Part shown: in pieces, positions 34,201 to 43,643 of the stretch
Numbering within the stretch: the first letter of the stretch is position 1
How the letters are laid out: every line of letters begins with the position of its first letter
Assembly (NCBI GenBank): GCA_002633005.1
Contig: NMRA01000486.1
Location: 181,251-245,250 of the forward strand
Source: Phoronis australis
Lineage: Eukaryota; Phoronida; Phoronidae
Length of the DNA: 64,000 nt
Direction: 5' to 3'
Program-made: the position numbers and the translations under genes
The notes under the pieces: generated by a model
Told to the model about the DNA's origin: nothing
Database searches by the model: none
What the model saw: only the letters and a program-made list of their open reading frames with translations

Positions 34201-37077
34201 CATGCAAGTGGTGTCGCAGCAATTTTGTTTTTGCAGTGATGTTTAATAGCCGCGTGCTTGAAGCACATACATGTACAATAAACACACATCTGGCCAATTT
34301 AACCGGTGTGTTATTCACACTGTATGAATACAGGACAGTAGCGTAAACAAAAGTCAGCGACAGTAGAAAGATGCACTTCGAAAAGGCGTAACCACAATTT
34401 CTGGGATTCACATTTCTTGAACATAAATTTTAAGCACCGATTTGTCTGTACAACAGACCACATTTACACTTCTCCCTCAGTCATGCCAGTTAGTTTGCGT
34501 AACGCGCAGCCTGTTGAGAATTCAACTAGCCAATCAGAAATGCCAGTGTAAAAAAAATTCCCGAGGAAAATTAAGTGATACCTGCGTGCTGGCTACCACC
34601 TAGCAGCACGCGGGGAACCAGCGAGAGCATTTTGGATGTTTATGTGTCATTTTAGTCCTAAGAACCAGTCACTATCAACTTTGACATTTTTACAGTGTTG
34701 TTCTTGTGTCACACTGGTGTGATCTCGTATCATCTCCTCATACTTGCACACTAGTTTGTTCCACTGTCACAAGATGTCTCTTTTTCACAGGAGTGATAGA
34801 GAAATGAACAACTTCATCTCCTTGTTGGACACTACCCTAAACCTGAATAAAAATGACGGCGATGATGAAGACGACGACGATGAAGTAGATAGTACGGATG
34901 GTCCCCAAGTGGAGGCGCCACAAGCTGCACAACAAATTCCACATGTTCAGTCTGAGCCAGGTAAGTCGCACATTACTGCATATGTATATTTTGTGCGTGC
35001 ACTGGAGTTTCCAACTAGTTCGTTAATCTTAAATTGGAACTCATAATATTCATGAGACGGTATCTATAGTTATGTCATGCTATTTTATAAGCATGTCCAA
35101 TAGGAATGTTTAGCATGATGTCATTATGACGTTTTGGACCCAATGTGATGGCATGTCTATTTCTTATTGCTTCATCTACTGCCATGACACGTCATCACTA
35201 AATATCCGAATAGTTTTACGCACAAGTGCTTTGCACACAGGCCTATGTGACTAAGTTTGTACATAGAGGCAGTGTTAAATAGAGCTGTTCCAGCCTAACT
35301 GTGTTGGCTTGTGTTAACACTGTAGCAATGGAGGGCGGGGGGGTGACTTTATGGGCAATAATGTGTGAGTCACATGACTTGGGTGCCATGAGTTTCCAGA
35401 ACACATACTTAAAGTATTGTAGGCTATTGTTTGTGGGCCAAAACATACAAGGCTGCTGTAACTTGATGACGGACTGCAGGTTGCTGACGGCTGGTTGAAG
35501 ACCACAGGTTGCTGACTGCTGGTTGCTGACCACTGGTTACTGACGGCTGGTTACTGTCCACTGGTTTGCTGACCACTGTTTCACACCATGGAGACATAAT
35601 GACACAGGTCAACTCTGGAAATCTGAAATTATTGTAGAGGGACTACTGGAATGTACTTCTTTACATAACGGGTTCATTACTCTTTATATTTCAGCATTTG
35701 GCATCGGTGCCGAGACACTTGGAACAGCAGGCCGTCTTATGGAAAGGATTAATGCATTGAGAAAGTAAGGCATCAATCTGTGTTTTGGAAAATTGTGTTT
35801 TGTTTTAGTAAAGTTACTTTTTTAGCTAGGGCAGTACCTTTCTGTGCAGCTTTATCACATTTTCATGATTGATTTTTATGGTTTGTGGAAGTTTCCTTTG
35901 CTTGTGTGTCATATTCTTCTTATTATTGTTGTTATTGTTATTATAAGTAGTTCACAAGTAATGCGTTTAGTGTGTTGTTGCAGTTTTTTTAATGTTATTT
36001 TTCTTGTCAAATATAGCAGTTACAGATTGCGTTCTTTTTGAAACACCCTGTGTACTCCCAGAGTGAAGTGACACGTTTGTGTCTGTTTGCAGGGATTGCA
36101 TGCGTGGACTTGGTATAGATAAGATGCACAAAGCCTACCAGATACTGGAGAATGTTGAGAGTGAAGATGTTGAGGTGAGTGTCCAGCCACACAACTTCGT
36201 TATCTGCACGGTGTGACAGTTGGGGTCACTATGATGATTAAGAGGTGAAACTGTAGAAAATTTCAGTGTCTCTGGTGGGACTCGAACCCAGGTTGCACGT
36301 GCGACAACCAAGCATCTAAACCATTCGGTCAAATGTAGTACATTCAAGGTAAAGGCACACCAAATACTCACCGAAGATTATTACAGTGCAAATTGACGAC
36401 TTGTCAGCCTGAATACACAAACTCAAGGAAGCAAACGCTCTCTTTCAAATGCCGAACCGCGTGTAAGCTTCCCATTGGATGTTGCCGTCAGTTTTTGAGG
36501 GAGACAACTCCACAACTTTATAACAAAACCAGCGTAAGACACATAGCTATTATGGCATGGGGCCAATTTTTGTTAAAAGGCTTTGACCAAAGTGGATATT
36601 GGTCCAATGAGGCAATGGTGAAGCATAAAAGTATGTGATAGCAGTCTGTTACAGCTCACTGACTTGAGATTTGTGTGAAGGTGTACTTGAAACAATGCCT
36701 CAGTGAAATGTATTGATACTGCTTTTCTCTAGTTCAACGAAATTTTTCGTTTTGTCATTGCCTTTTCTCCAAATTGTAGAAAACGGATAATTTGTTTAAT
36801 AGGCTTATCTGTGGGAGTGCATTTCTTGCACTGGCAATGGGAGACATGGAATTGTAAAATTTTGATGAATTTCTATTTTTGTTACCTTGTTGCTGTGGTG
36901 AAAACTGCGTCTGAAGAGTTTAACAGTGTGAAGCAAAGGAATAACTTGTAGTCCTAATCTATTTAATGATTTCAGGGTCAGTTGATAGATCTTCTGGGAA
37001 AAGACAAGTTTGACGTGTATGCTGGGAAAATTTGGCAGCTCAAGTTCTGTGAAGAGTCTGCGTTTGGTTTAGTGTAG
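22205..37077 (+). CDS. NEK4: NEK4-like serine/threonine kinase, complete coding model
   Basis: NIMA-related kinase 4 is linked to cilia stability, microtubules and DNA-damage signalling. Coding exons: 22205-22312, 23366-23550, 24049-24228, 24808-25012, 26038-26192, 27211-27490, 28878-28973, 29950-30111, 30680-30758, 31111-31288, 34791-34960, 35695-35764, 36093-36174 and 36976-37077. All have AG/GT borders, and phases agree at every junction, giving about 683 residues (human NEK4 is 841). The kinase domain spans residues ~14-265. It has glycine loop GKGSYG (18-23), catalytic Lys40, HRD (133-135), DLG (153-155, replacing DFG as usual in NEKs), GTPYYMSPE (172-180) and [27 protein letters not shown] and the '[10 protein letters not shown]' hinge fit NEK4 better than NEK1 or NEK3. 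The tail is Ser/Arg/Lys-rich with an acidic run in exon 11 ([12 protein letters not shown]). It closes with a helical C-terminal block ([37 protein letters not shown]) like that ending NEK1/NEK4. Small tail exons may be missed. Confidence 0.92.
22313..22660. repeat. ~43-bp minisatellite starting at the exon 1 donor
   Basis: The intron begins GTATATGTTGTGGCAGTCAG. The same block recurs as ATGCATGTGTTGTGGCA with CAGCTGGTCTGTGACTGGGA and GACTCACATGCAT, roughly every 43-60 bp, 6-7 times with decay. The 5' splice site is effectively the first unit. The other exon-1 copy has one unit fewer. Confidence 0.75.
23185..23228. mobile_element. Right-end fragment of CAGGGCTTGG-ended transposon
   Basis: TTTTTGTCATTGGTCATT then GGAGCCCTG resembles the right termini at 45266, 46720 and 8750, with TTCCAAGCCCTG altered to TTTGGAGCCCTG. 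No left end was found nearby. Confidence 0.4.
25846..26037 (+). pseudogene. Two tandem pseudo-copies of the NEK4 exon 5 start
   Basis: The acceptor and first ~60 bases of exon 5 (from 26038) occur twice more just upstream. They follow CCTGCCAG at 25863 (pseudo-exon from 25864) and TTGCCAG at 25951 (pseudo-exon from 25952), at 88 and 86 bp intervals. Copy 1 would read [20 protein letters not shown] then His and a TAA stop. The true exon reads [20 protein letters not shown]. Copy 2 has a small deletion that shifts the frame after VYSHDLV. Both keep a pyrimidine tract and AG, so they are potential decoy 3' splice sites. Using either would truncate the kinase lobe. Only copy 3 continues to a donor. 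Confidence 0.88.
27530..27900. repeat. 21-bp minisatellite in NEK4 intron 6
   Basis: About 17 degenerate copies of a GTCTGGGCTTGCGCTCTGACG-type unit begin roughly 40 bp after the exon 6 donor. One 42-bp double unit (CTGTGATGACCGGGACTTGC...) is duplicated exactly at about 27713-27796. As 21 is divisible by three, open frames of 60-157 codons run through it on both strands. I treat all of these as artefacts. Confidence 0.85.
28113..28237. mobile_element. Near-perfect foldback element in NEK4 intron 6
   Basis: The left arm 28126-28163 and right arm 28191-28228 are perfect 38-bp inverted repeats separated by 27 bp. An outer 9-bp pair (28113-28121 with 28229-28237) extends the stem across a 4-nt bulge. 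The loop ends in a perfect 12-bp palindrome, CCTTTATAAAGG, at 28179-28190. No target duplication is evident. It could be a foldback MITE or, if transcribed, a hairpin RNA precursor. Confidence 0.8.
28974..29600. repeat. 20-bp minisatellite starting at the exon 7 donor
   Basis: About 30 degenerate copies of GTAGGTTGGAGGGACCCATC begin with the 5' splice site itself (GTAAGTTTGAGACCCATCTT). Several later units retain GTAAGT, for example at 29032 and 29192. At 29404-29432 the last ~27 bases of exon 7 (GAATCAGATGC.ATATTTGACCAT) recur with a GTAG donor-like site, 456 bp after the original. The array therefore contains a duplicated exon end. It has no coding function. Confidence 0.88.
30372..30480 (+). 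mobile_element. tRNA-derived SINE
   Basis: A-box-like TGGCCTAGTG at 30387 and B-box GGTTCGAGTT at 30431 are spaced as in a tRNA-like pol III promoter, about 44 bp apart. It lies in NEK4 intron 8. The flanks give no clear target duplication. Confidence 0.6.
32590..33037. repeat. 85-bp tandem repeat, ~5 copies, NEK4 intron 10
   Basis: The block AACTTAAAAGGCTCAATATA starts at 32596, 32681, 32766, 32851, 32936 and 33021, exactly 85 bp apart. Each unit contains TAAACTAA and TTAGTTTA inverted octamers around an 11-bp loop, so each can form a small hairpin. The array runs straight into the single N at 33038. Confidence 0.95.
33038..33038. other. Single-base N at a junction of two repeat arrays
   Basis: The 85-bp array stops here and the 36-bp array starts within three bases. 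It probably marks an unresolved join where repeat copies were collapsed or lost. Confidence 0.8.
33041..33655. repeat. 36-bp tandem repeat, 17 copies, NEK4 intron 10
   Basis: The unit is GTATTACTACACATGACTCA followed by TCACTCACTTGTACAT. Copies are identical except for rare GTACCT variants (about 33541 and 33651). It starts right after the N at 33038, so its true length is unknown. The unit is a multiple of three and free of stops in several frames. Open frames of 203-204 codons on both strands are therefore artefacts. Confidence 0.97.
35468..35577. repeat. Short degenerate repeat (GGTTGCTGAC)n, NEK4 intron 11
   Basis: About 7 copies of a 14-18-bp CTGGTTGCTGACCA-type unit with irregular spacing. 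Confidence 0.75.
36030..36055. mobile_element. Possible mariner terminal remnant
   Basis: CTTTTTGAAACACCCTGTGT resembles an ACAGGGTGTTTC-type mariner end. No partner end was identified nearby. Confidence 0.25.
36210..36350 (-). mobile_element. tRNA-derived SINE
   Basis: On the minus strand, a tRNA-like segment (GGTTTAGATGCTTGGTTG) is followed by GTGCAACCTGGGTTCGAGTC, an excellent B box, and then CCACCAGAGACACTG. It lies in NEK4 intron 13, just after the exon 13 donor. The body resembles a tRNA pseudogene with a non-tRNA tail, not a functional tRNA, because acceptor-stem pairing is not evident. Confidence 0.65.
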
Positions 37078-40000
37078 AGAAGTGAATTGTGAGCGTGACC
37101 AACTTGTATGGTTCCTCACTTCAAGTAGTATTATGTAATATATTATATTTAATAGTAATTTATGTGACATGCTGTGTTCATTGTGTGTGTGTCCATATAG
37201 GGTGTCCCAAAAATGTTAACAGAACAATGGAATGTGAATACCAGAAAATGGTTTTACTTGGAAGTAATGGTGTTTTTCATCTTCTATGAATCTGTTTGTT
37301 TATAAGGCACTAAGTTGGGAAAATAGCTCTCTTAACTCTTAATTGTAGAGAAACAATCACTGGAGGTTTTCCCAATCTGTTTAGCTTTCACATGTGCTCC
37401 ACAGAGGGCACACATCTCATTCAACTACTTCATCCTTTGTCCAAATTGAACACAATTTTTGCTGCAGAGAATGTAGAAACGCTTTCAATTGTTCTCTGTC
37501 TTGACACATCAGCTGTGTTGAAAAATCCTCAACATCTGCACCGGAGCTGCACAACTGCTTGTGTTTGGTGTCAAACTTGAACATTTGTGTACTCTGCACT
37601 CTGCAATAAGATTTAAATGTGGCAGTTTTTCTTACCTGTACTGAACAGCTTCATGGAATGAGAAAAACTCAAGTTCCCAGGAATATCGTATCATGTGAGT
37701 CATATAGAATATTTTATTGTCATTTTTGGGACACACTGTATATTTGTAAAATTTGTGAAATGTAATTATCTCAAAAAAATTGCTATATCAGAACATGGGA
37801 TGTTAGATAAAATTGTGCAGAGGAGTGCAGTGTTGTTGGCACCATATCAAAATGAATTACATTCCTTTAAACATCTTGTCATCTTGCTTCAACCATAATA
37901 ATAATTAGTAATTATACAACAATATTGCATCTGGTGAATTTGTTCCAAATGTAACTCAAGGTTTACACGTGCTACTGCTTAACACTCTAACAGACCCGAA
38001 CATGTTGTCCAAACAAGTTAAGTATTGCCAACATTACGCTACTCAAGTATTAGCCATTGGTCAAGTAGTGAGGTAATGCTAGTATTACTGGCTGGGAGTC
38101 TGTTTTGGGTTCTAATTTCTGTGTCATTGTGTTTTGTCTGGTAATGCATTCCGCTGATGAGGGTTTCTCATGTAATATTGCTTACTCCTTAGAGTTGTGT
38201 GTTCTGAGCTACCATAAGCTGGGATATTCTTTGGAAACACGCTTTTAGACAATCTGTTTAATTAAGAATTTAGTTTTTCTGCCCATATCAGTTTTATGAC
38301 CAACTAGCTCAGAAAAAGCTTCCTTCACTTTTATGGGGCTCTTTTCAAGAATGTGGGTGTAATGTAGGATGGCAGTTTATCACAAACGAACAGTACCAAA
38401 ATGTCTTCTTGTGAGTTTATATGTCAGTGAAGTGTTTGTTGAATCTAATTCGTGTGAATCGTTGGTAATGAGGATGGGAATAATGCTCTTTTAATGTAGG
38501 ACTATAGCTGAAATGTGATTTGAAATTTACTGCTTCTAATATCTATTTCTTATTGTAAAGTTATTTTTTATTAAATTTTTATTCTTTGTTTTGCCTGCAT
38601 GTATTTTTTTCATCGCAGTTTTGGTGTTGAAAATGAGTTAAGCCGTCCTTTAAGTTTGACATCAGATTATGCAGAGGTTTTTTATGAGACTTTGCAGTGA
38701 CTATGTTAGTCTGGAAAGGCAACACCAGGCGGTTCTGGCCAAATTTTAATCCTGGATGTACTTACCATTAATGCCAGGATAAGCTTATGGTTAATATGAT
38801 GTACTTTCAGTTTCTTAGTTTCTCCTGGTGCTACTGCCATAATATACTGAACTATTTGTGAAGTGTATTTAGATGACACATGATTGTTTATCGTCTAGAT
38901 GTCATTTCATAAGTTACAGACTAGTGTGCTTATGTGGCATTATTGAGGTCAGAGGTCGGACTTTTGCCGCATTCTTATCAGTGTTGGCCGAGAGTGCAAG
39001 TGATCTTTGGCCAAAGAGGGTCACTCAGGAGGAGCACTCGAGTAGGACGTTTCATCTGTTTTATTACCCCCAAAGTATTAATGGTTTTTGTTTCATGGTC
39101 CTGTGGGAGATTGACCCCTTTTGAAAGGTCAAACTTCACAGGCATGAAGGTGGCCCTAAAAGTTGGTAACAAGAATGCAGACAATGCATGCATGGAACAT
39201 TACTCGAATGAGACTGGATAATTTAACATTTTTGTGCATTGACCTGGGTCAAGACCATGCTCTGCCTTGTAGAGATTAGCTGTAAGAATGCGACAGCAGA
39301 GGCCGTGTCACATTTTTATGAAACTCTTCAGTGTTGTAATTCATTCAATAATTTCAGTGACTGTACCTTATACAGCTTTAGGATACTTAAACTTGGAATC
39401 TTGATATATTTACTTGACTGTGAAATTGAACATGGTAAAACAGCTGGTTGATTAAACAGACTGTGGGTTTCCAGTGAACTGTTTAATAATAAACAACCTT
39501 GGTGTTTGAAATTGCCAAATGACCAAATCTGACGTCTGATGCCTTTCCATGATCCGGAACTTGAACACAAGACAATAATTGACAGTCTGCTCAAAGAAGA
39601 CAAACATGCACATTTCAGATTTTTATTCCGTCAATCCAACAAACAATGCACTGATGTTAAAGATTCGCAATTTCAAGAATGTTTCAAAACCTTCAAACTC
39701 TGAAAATGAAAAGGGTCCTTAATTCTGAAAGAAATCGTGACATTTGGTCATTACACCTAAAGGTCTGGCAAACATGCCCTCTTCGACACATCAAAAGGTT
39801 TTGAATTTGCTTCTTACTATTCAAAGCGTCAAAAAAAAAACCACTAAACCTTGTTTCAACAGATATTAATGATGACTTGAGCACTGGATAAAGCTTAGCC
39901 AGTCTCTCCCTGGCCTTGGAATGACCAATCACAAGAAAGAAAATTTTCCAGGTAATTTATGACGTTGCACAAATAAATAGGCTTATGTGATTGAAAAACT

Positions 40001-41549
40001 TCTGTGTTGTAAAGTTGAACTGAAATAAACGTTTTTGCATGAACCATATCAAAATGGTAATAAAAGGGAAACTAACAATAAAAAGAGATGAAAAAGAGGA
40101 AACTGAAAATCAAGAGGAAATAGAAACCAAAATTAGAGTAAATCTTCTTGAAAGAGGAAAATTCCAAGTCCTGCTCTCCAGTATATAATCTTGAGCTAAT
40201 TTTGGGAGAAATCATAAAACCGGGATTCAGTATCTTTAAGGAACCATTTCAAGGAAGTAAAATGTTACATTAACGTAGACTGTACACTATTTCATCAACC
40301 TTAGTGTACACTATATACATGCAACCCCACACCTCTAAACCATTTATTTCAGTAAAATGTCTGAACAATTTCGAACACAGATGCCTAAAATTGATATTAT
40401 TTAATGCTCACAATTTCTCAAAATATTGTCCGATGGTAGCTATTGTGCCATCTCTTGAAACAGGTTTCAGCAAAGGTCACTAGCACTTATAATGTTGGTC
40501 TCCCGTTCTTAACTTGAGATCTCAGCCATGCTCTTCCCAGTAGAAACACAAAAAACAATTTTCAAAACAATACTTCGAGTAGTTCTGGCGTTAGAAAAAC
40601 GGATGCCAAAACCTCACTATACCGCAATGAATTTATTCATAACAGTTACTCTGCACAAAAACATTAATTTGAAAATTAGCCATTTAGCCATTTGTTCAGG
40701 TAACACTGATCAAAACCCCAATTTTACCACAGTTGTCATGACTACACATTGTTCAGATTATGAAATAGCACTATCTTCATGCTTTACTTTTATTATAAAA
40801 TTTATCACCATGGAAACCACCCGATACATCATACTAATGTACACAAGATGTCTAATAAATTGTTGATTTACACTGAATCTCAAAACTGAAGTTACCAAAA
40901 ACAATCAATGACCTACTGTAACAATGAGTGTTTCCACAAAGAATCCAGTTGGCACTGTGGTGACGTACAGCTTGAGTCAAACTTTGGAACTCCTTTCATT
41001 AAACCAGTCCACTGAGCGCTATGCCACGACGTATCAAGCAAGAGAGATGACCCACCTACACATATACGACTTCTCCGGTTTCTCAGTTGTGCCCCAAGTG
41101 ACTACTGTACGGCACTCATTAATATACATTACTCTCAATTATATACCTTCAACACTAAAAATTAACTTAATTATGCACTAACACTAATATCACTCACTAC
41201 CATCCATGACACTGACATCAATATCACCACAGAGATTATCAATACCACCCATGATACTGGTATCAGTATCATCGCAGAGTATCAGTCCCACACGGTCCCC
41301 ACTCCTACATTTTCTTTCTCCAGGCGACAATTTTCATTTCTTTTCCTCAAATTTTTACAAATTCTAGCTTAGTTACTTATATTTGTCAACAATCACTCAG
41401 AATAGAAACTTGCAAAAATGCAATTAGCAAAATGAGAAAATATGTTCCATCATTTTCCAGGACTAGGCCGAGTGGGATTTGTGTAGGTGTCAACTACAAC
41501 AACAGTAACAGCACAACCAATATCACAAGACCTATATCTGATACTGTTA
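37078..41549. other. Tail-to-tail region between NEK4 and CHCHD4
   Basis: It should contain both 3' UTRs. No coding exon is recognised. A mariner-like MITE occupies 37198-37738. AATAAA motifs occur near 39488 and 40023, and minus-strand equivalents (TTTATT) near 40343 and 40788. None can be assigned. Apart from these I see only AT-rich unique sequence; short open frames here resemble nothing known to me. Confidence 0.5.
37198..37738. mobile_element. Mariner-like MITE, 541 bp
   Basis: The inverted ends TAGGGTGTCCCAAAAATG and (from the right) CAGTGTGTCCCAAAAATG match over 16 of 18 bases. TA dinucleotides flank both sides (37196-37197 and 37739-37740). GTGTCCCAAAAAT ends are characteristic of mariner-type elements. 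No transposase is readable inside. Confidence 0.8.
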
Positions 41550-43386
41550 TCAACTCTTCTTTTGTTCTTTATCTACATTTGATACAGCCTGAGTATTATC
41601 ATCTTCGCTGTCGTCTAATCCAGACACCTCTTCCTCCTCCTTGGTCGGGTACAGTTCTGGGTATTTCACCATACACTCTTGCATCGTCTTAAACTGGTCA
41701 TAGCAGTCCGACCCCTTGGGATCAGCTGTACTATAATGAAAACAGGAGAAAGCCTCCCTGAACTGGACACCACAGGGTCCGCTAGCCATCCCTCCGAGGC
41801 AGGGACAACTCCAATTTATCTCTCCATTGGGCATTATTAGACCTGTAAGACAAACCTCTTTTTTAGTAAACAAAGCAACTGAAAGCAATAGTTTTTGCAC
41901 CATCATGTTTTAAGGTTGTCATGTACAAGATCCACAATTAAGCGTATGAAAGCATGCAAAGATCTGAAGTCTGGGAACTACTACTACTACTACACACAGT
42001 GGCACTGGTCAGCTGGGACTCGTCTAGCGGACATCCTGGCCGTCATTGGGATGACCCTTTTAAAAAAATGACAGCTTTGGATGGTGTGTAATGTTGGTTA
42101 CGTATTCAATGACTAACTTAGCATGAAAGTAAAAGCCTCGAAATACTTCAACATTTTGTGGAATTCCATGATTATTGGGCGATTCGAGTTTATCCTCTGT
42201 GTGTGGCACCGCGTGCCGCATATGGAAAAAGTAGGTCAGTCGGTCACGTGCACAGCACCTGTCACTTCGGCCGTGAACCAGGCTGGGATTTGGCTCTTGA
42301 AACTGCGAGAAAAGAATAGTTCTTTTTAAGAATAAATTTCCTGTAGCGTCAGTACTATGAAAGTTTGTGATTGTCTTTCGACCAGGTAAGTTTCAATTCA
42401 ACAAAGCGTCCACTTAATGCACAGCACGTTAACAACTACGATGTCCTCGGCGACCACTAGCGACGCTCGTAGCCAAATGACTTGAAATTTGCGAGTAAAG
42501 CACTCGCAAAACGTAAAAATACGAGCGCCAAATTCAAACAGAGTTTCGACGTTTTTTTGGTCACGATTTTTTACGAAGCCAAGTCCGGGTATACAAGCGC
42601 GAGCGCACATATGCTGTGTCACTATTTTCCAGCGGAGATTTTCGCCCGTGTTGAGCACTTGTGGTCCTGAGTTGTGAATTTGTTGAGGATATGGCCTTGT
42701 TCAGTGTAGACTGTGCGATGTAATGAAACGTAGACATGTACTCTAGGATATATTTCTTCATGTCCTTTCGAATGCAACTTCATTGTCTTCTCCCTGTACC
42801 TGCCTCCCACCCCCACCCCCCCAGTGGTGCGTGCCTCAGATTCGCGCTTTGTACGACTCGTCAGTCTCACGAATTTGGACCCCCAATTTTCAAATCCTAG
42901 ATCAGTCCCTGCTGATCGGATATAGCGGTCCCTGATTTTAAGAACCAGTTTCATCCACTGAATAATGGACCTGTTATTCAGTGATTGCCTGGTTCTCAAA
43001 GTCCTGGATCGCTATATCTGATCAGTGTCATGGCATTATGATTGACTGTTATACCTGGTTCATCATCGTCGTCGTCGTCATTCAACATAGCTGTACTTGG
43101 AGATTCATGATCTTCCTTAGTGACAAATATTATCTTGTCTTTCCCTACAACAAGATAATGGTTCGTTCCAAGTAAGAGTGCAGTTGCTTATGACGTTGAC
43201 TTCGTATCAGATTTTATGTGACCAGTGACTTTTAGTTTTTACGGCTTTGCATCGACAAGAATTAGTTAGACCAGGGCAGAAGTCAACAAAAAAAAAACAC
43301 GTATCGCAAAGTTAAAAAAACAACGTGCAATATTTAGCAAAGTTTAGGCAAGCTATAGACCTACCTTCCTCTCGACAATAGGACAT
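41550..43386 (-). CDS. CHCHD4: CHCHD4 / MIA40 import oxidoreductase
   Basis: CHCHD4 is the intermembrane-space disulfide carrier that traps and oxidises small cysteine-rich proteins during mitochondrial import, recycled by ERV1/ALR. The exons on the minus strand are 43386-43365, 43144-43055 and 41842-41550. They splice in phase to 134 residues (human: 142). The protein starts [20 protein letters not shown], has an acidic linker, then the redox CPC motif (WSCPCLGG) and twin CX9C motifs ([17 protein letters not shown] and [12 protein letters not shown]). It ends in an acidic tail, as in the family. There is no mitochondrial presequence, as expected for metazoan MIA40. It is divergent with SLC35A2 over 257 bp. 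I see no defect. Confidence 0.96.
42912..43025. mobile_element. Foldback MITE in CHCHD4 intron 2
   Basis: The 37-bp arms 42912-42948 and 42989-43025 are about 84% complementary (outer CTGATC/GATCAG, inner AAGAACCAG/CTGGTTCTC). CCACTGAATAATGG and TTATTCAGTG form the centre. It is related by motif to 20661-20775 and 51575-51630. Confidence 0.8.
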
Positions 43387-43643
43387 TTTGACACGACCAA
43401 AACCTCGGACAAGTTTCGCACGGCTTTGCAATGTCGCGAATTCGCGTGTTTTTATCAACAAGTACGCATGCGCAACCGGAGATGGAAGTCTCTTTTCATT
43501 AAACTATTTTTGAGTCTTTTGTAACACCTTGAAACTATCCTGAATGAAAGACTGAACAGCGAAAAGGAATTAATAAAAATGCAATATGATGATTTCACCA
43601 AAACTATTGTGACGAAAGGATTCGAGATGTCAACGTAAACAAG
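43387..43643. promoter_or_regulatory. Bidirectional promoter, CHCHD4 / SLC35A2
   Basis: Only 257 bp separate two divergent start codons, so both promoters must lie here or within the short 5' UTRs. TACGCATGCGCA at 43463-43474 matches 11 of 12 positions of the NRF1 consensus (YGCGCAYGCGCR). NRF1 activates many nuclear genes for mitochondrial proteins, which fits CHCHD4. AAGATGGCGGCC at 43641-43652 matches the YY1 motif that often overlaps start codons. No TATA box is apparent. Confidence 0.7.

Larger units (their letters stand above)
22313..36975 (+). other. NEK4 introns: content overview
   Basis: Introns 1, 6, 7, 10 and 11 carry minisatellites, listed separately, and intron 4 carries two pseudo-copies of the exon 5 start. 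Intron 3 has a 31-bp duplication at about 24243-24303. Intron 5 (26193-27210) has an imperfect 38-47-bp repeat at 26753-26850. Intron 6 has the 38-bp hairpin at 28113-28237 and a 38-bp repeat at about 28665-28825. Intron 8 (30112-30679) has a SINE. Intron 10 has G-rich duplicated sequence at about 31680-31840 (units of about 96 bp). Intron 13 has a SINE. I see nothing in introns 2, 9 and 12, or in 22700-23365 and 33668-34790 beyond unique AT-rich sequence. Confidence 0.6.

Noticed and set aside
36278-36340. Functional tRNA gene on the minus strand
   Set aside because: A strong B box is present, but I could not pair an acceptor stem, and the flanking non-tRNA tail recurs at 47050. A SINE is the better reading.
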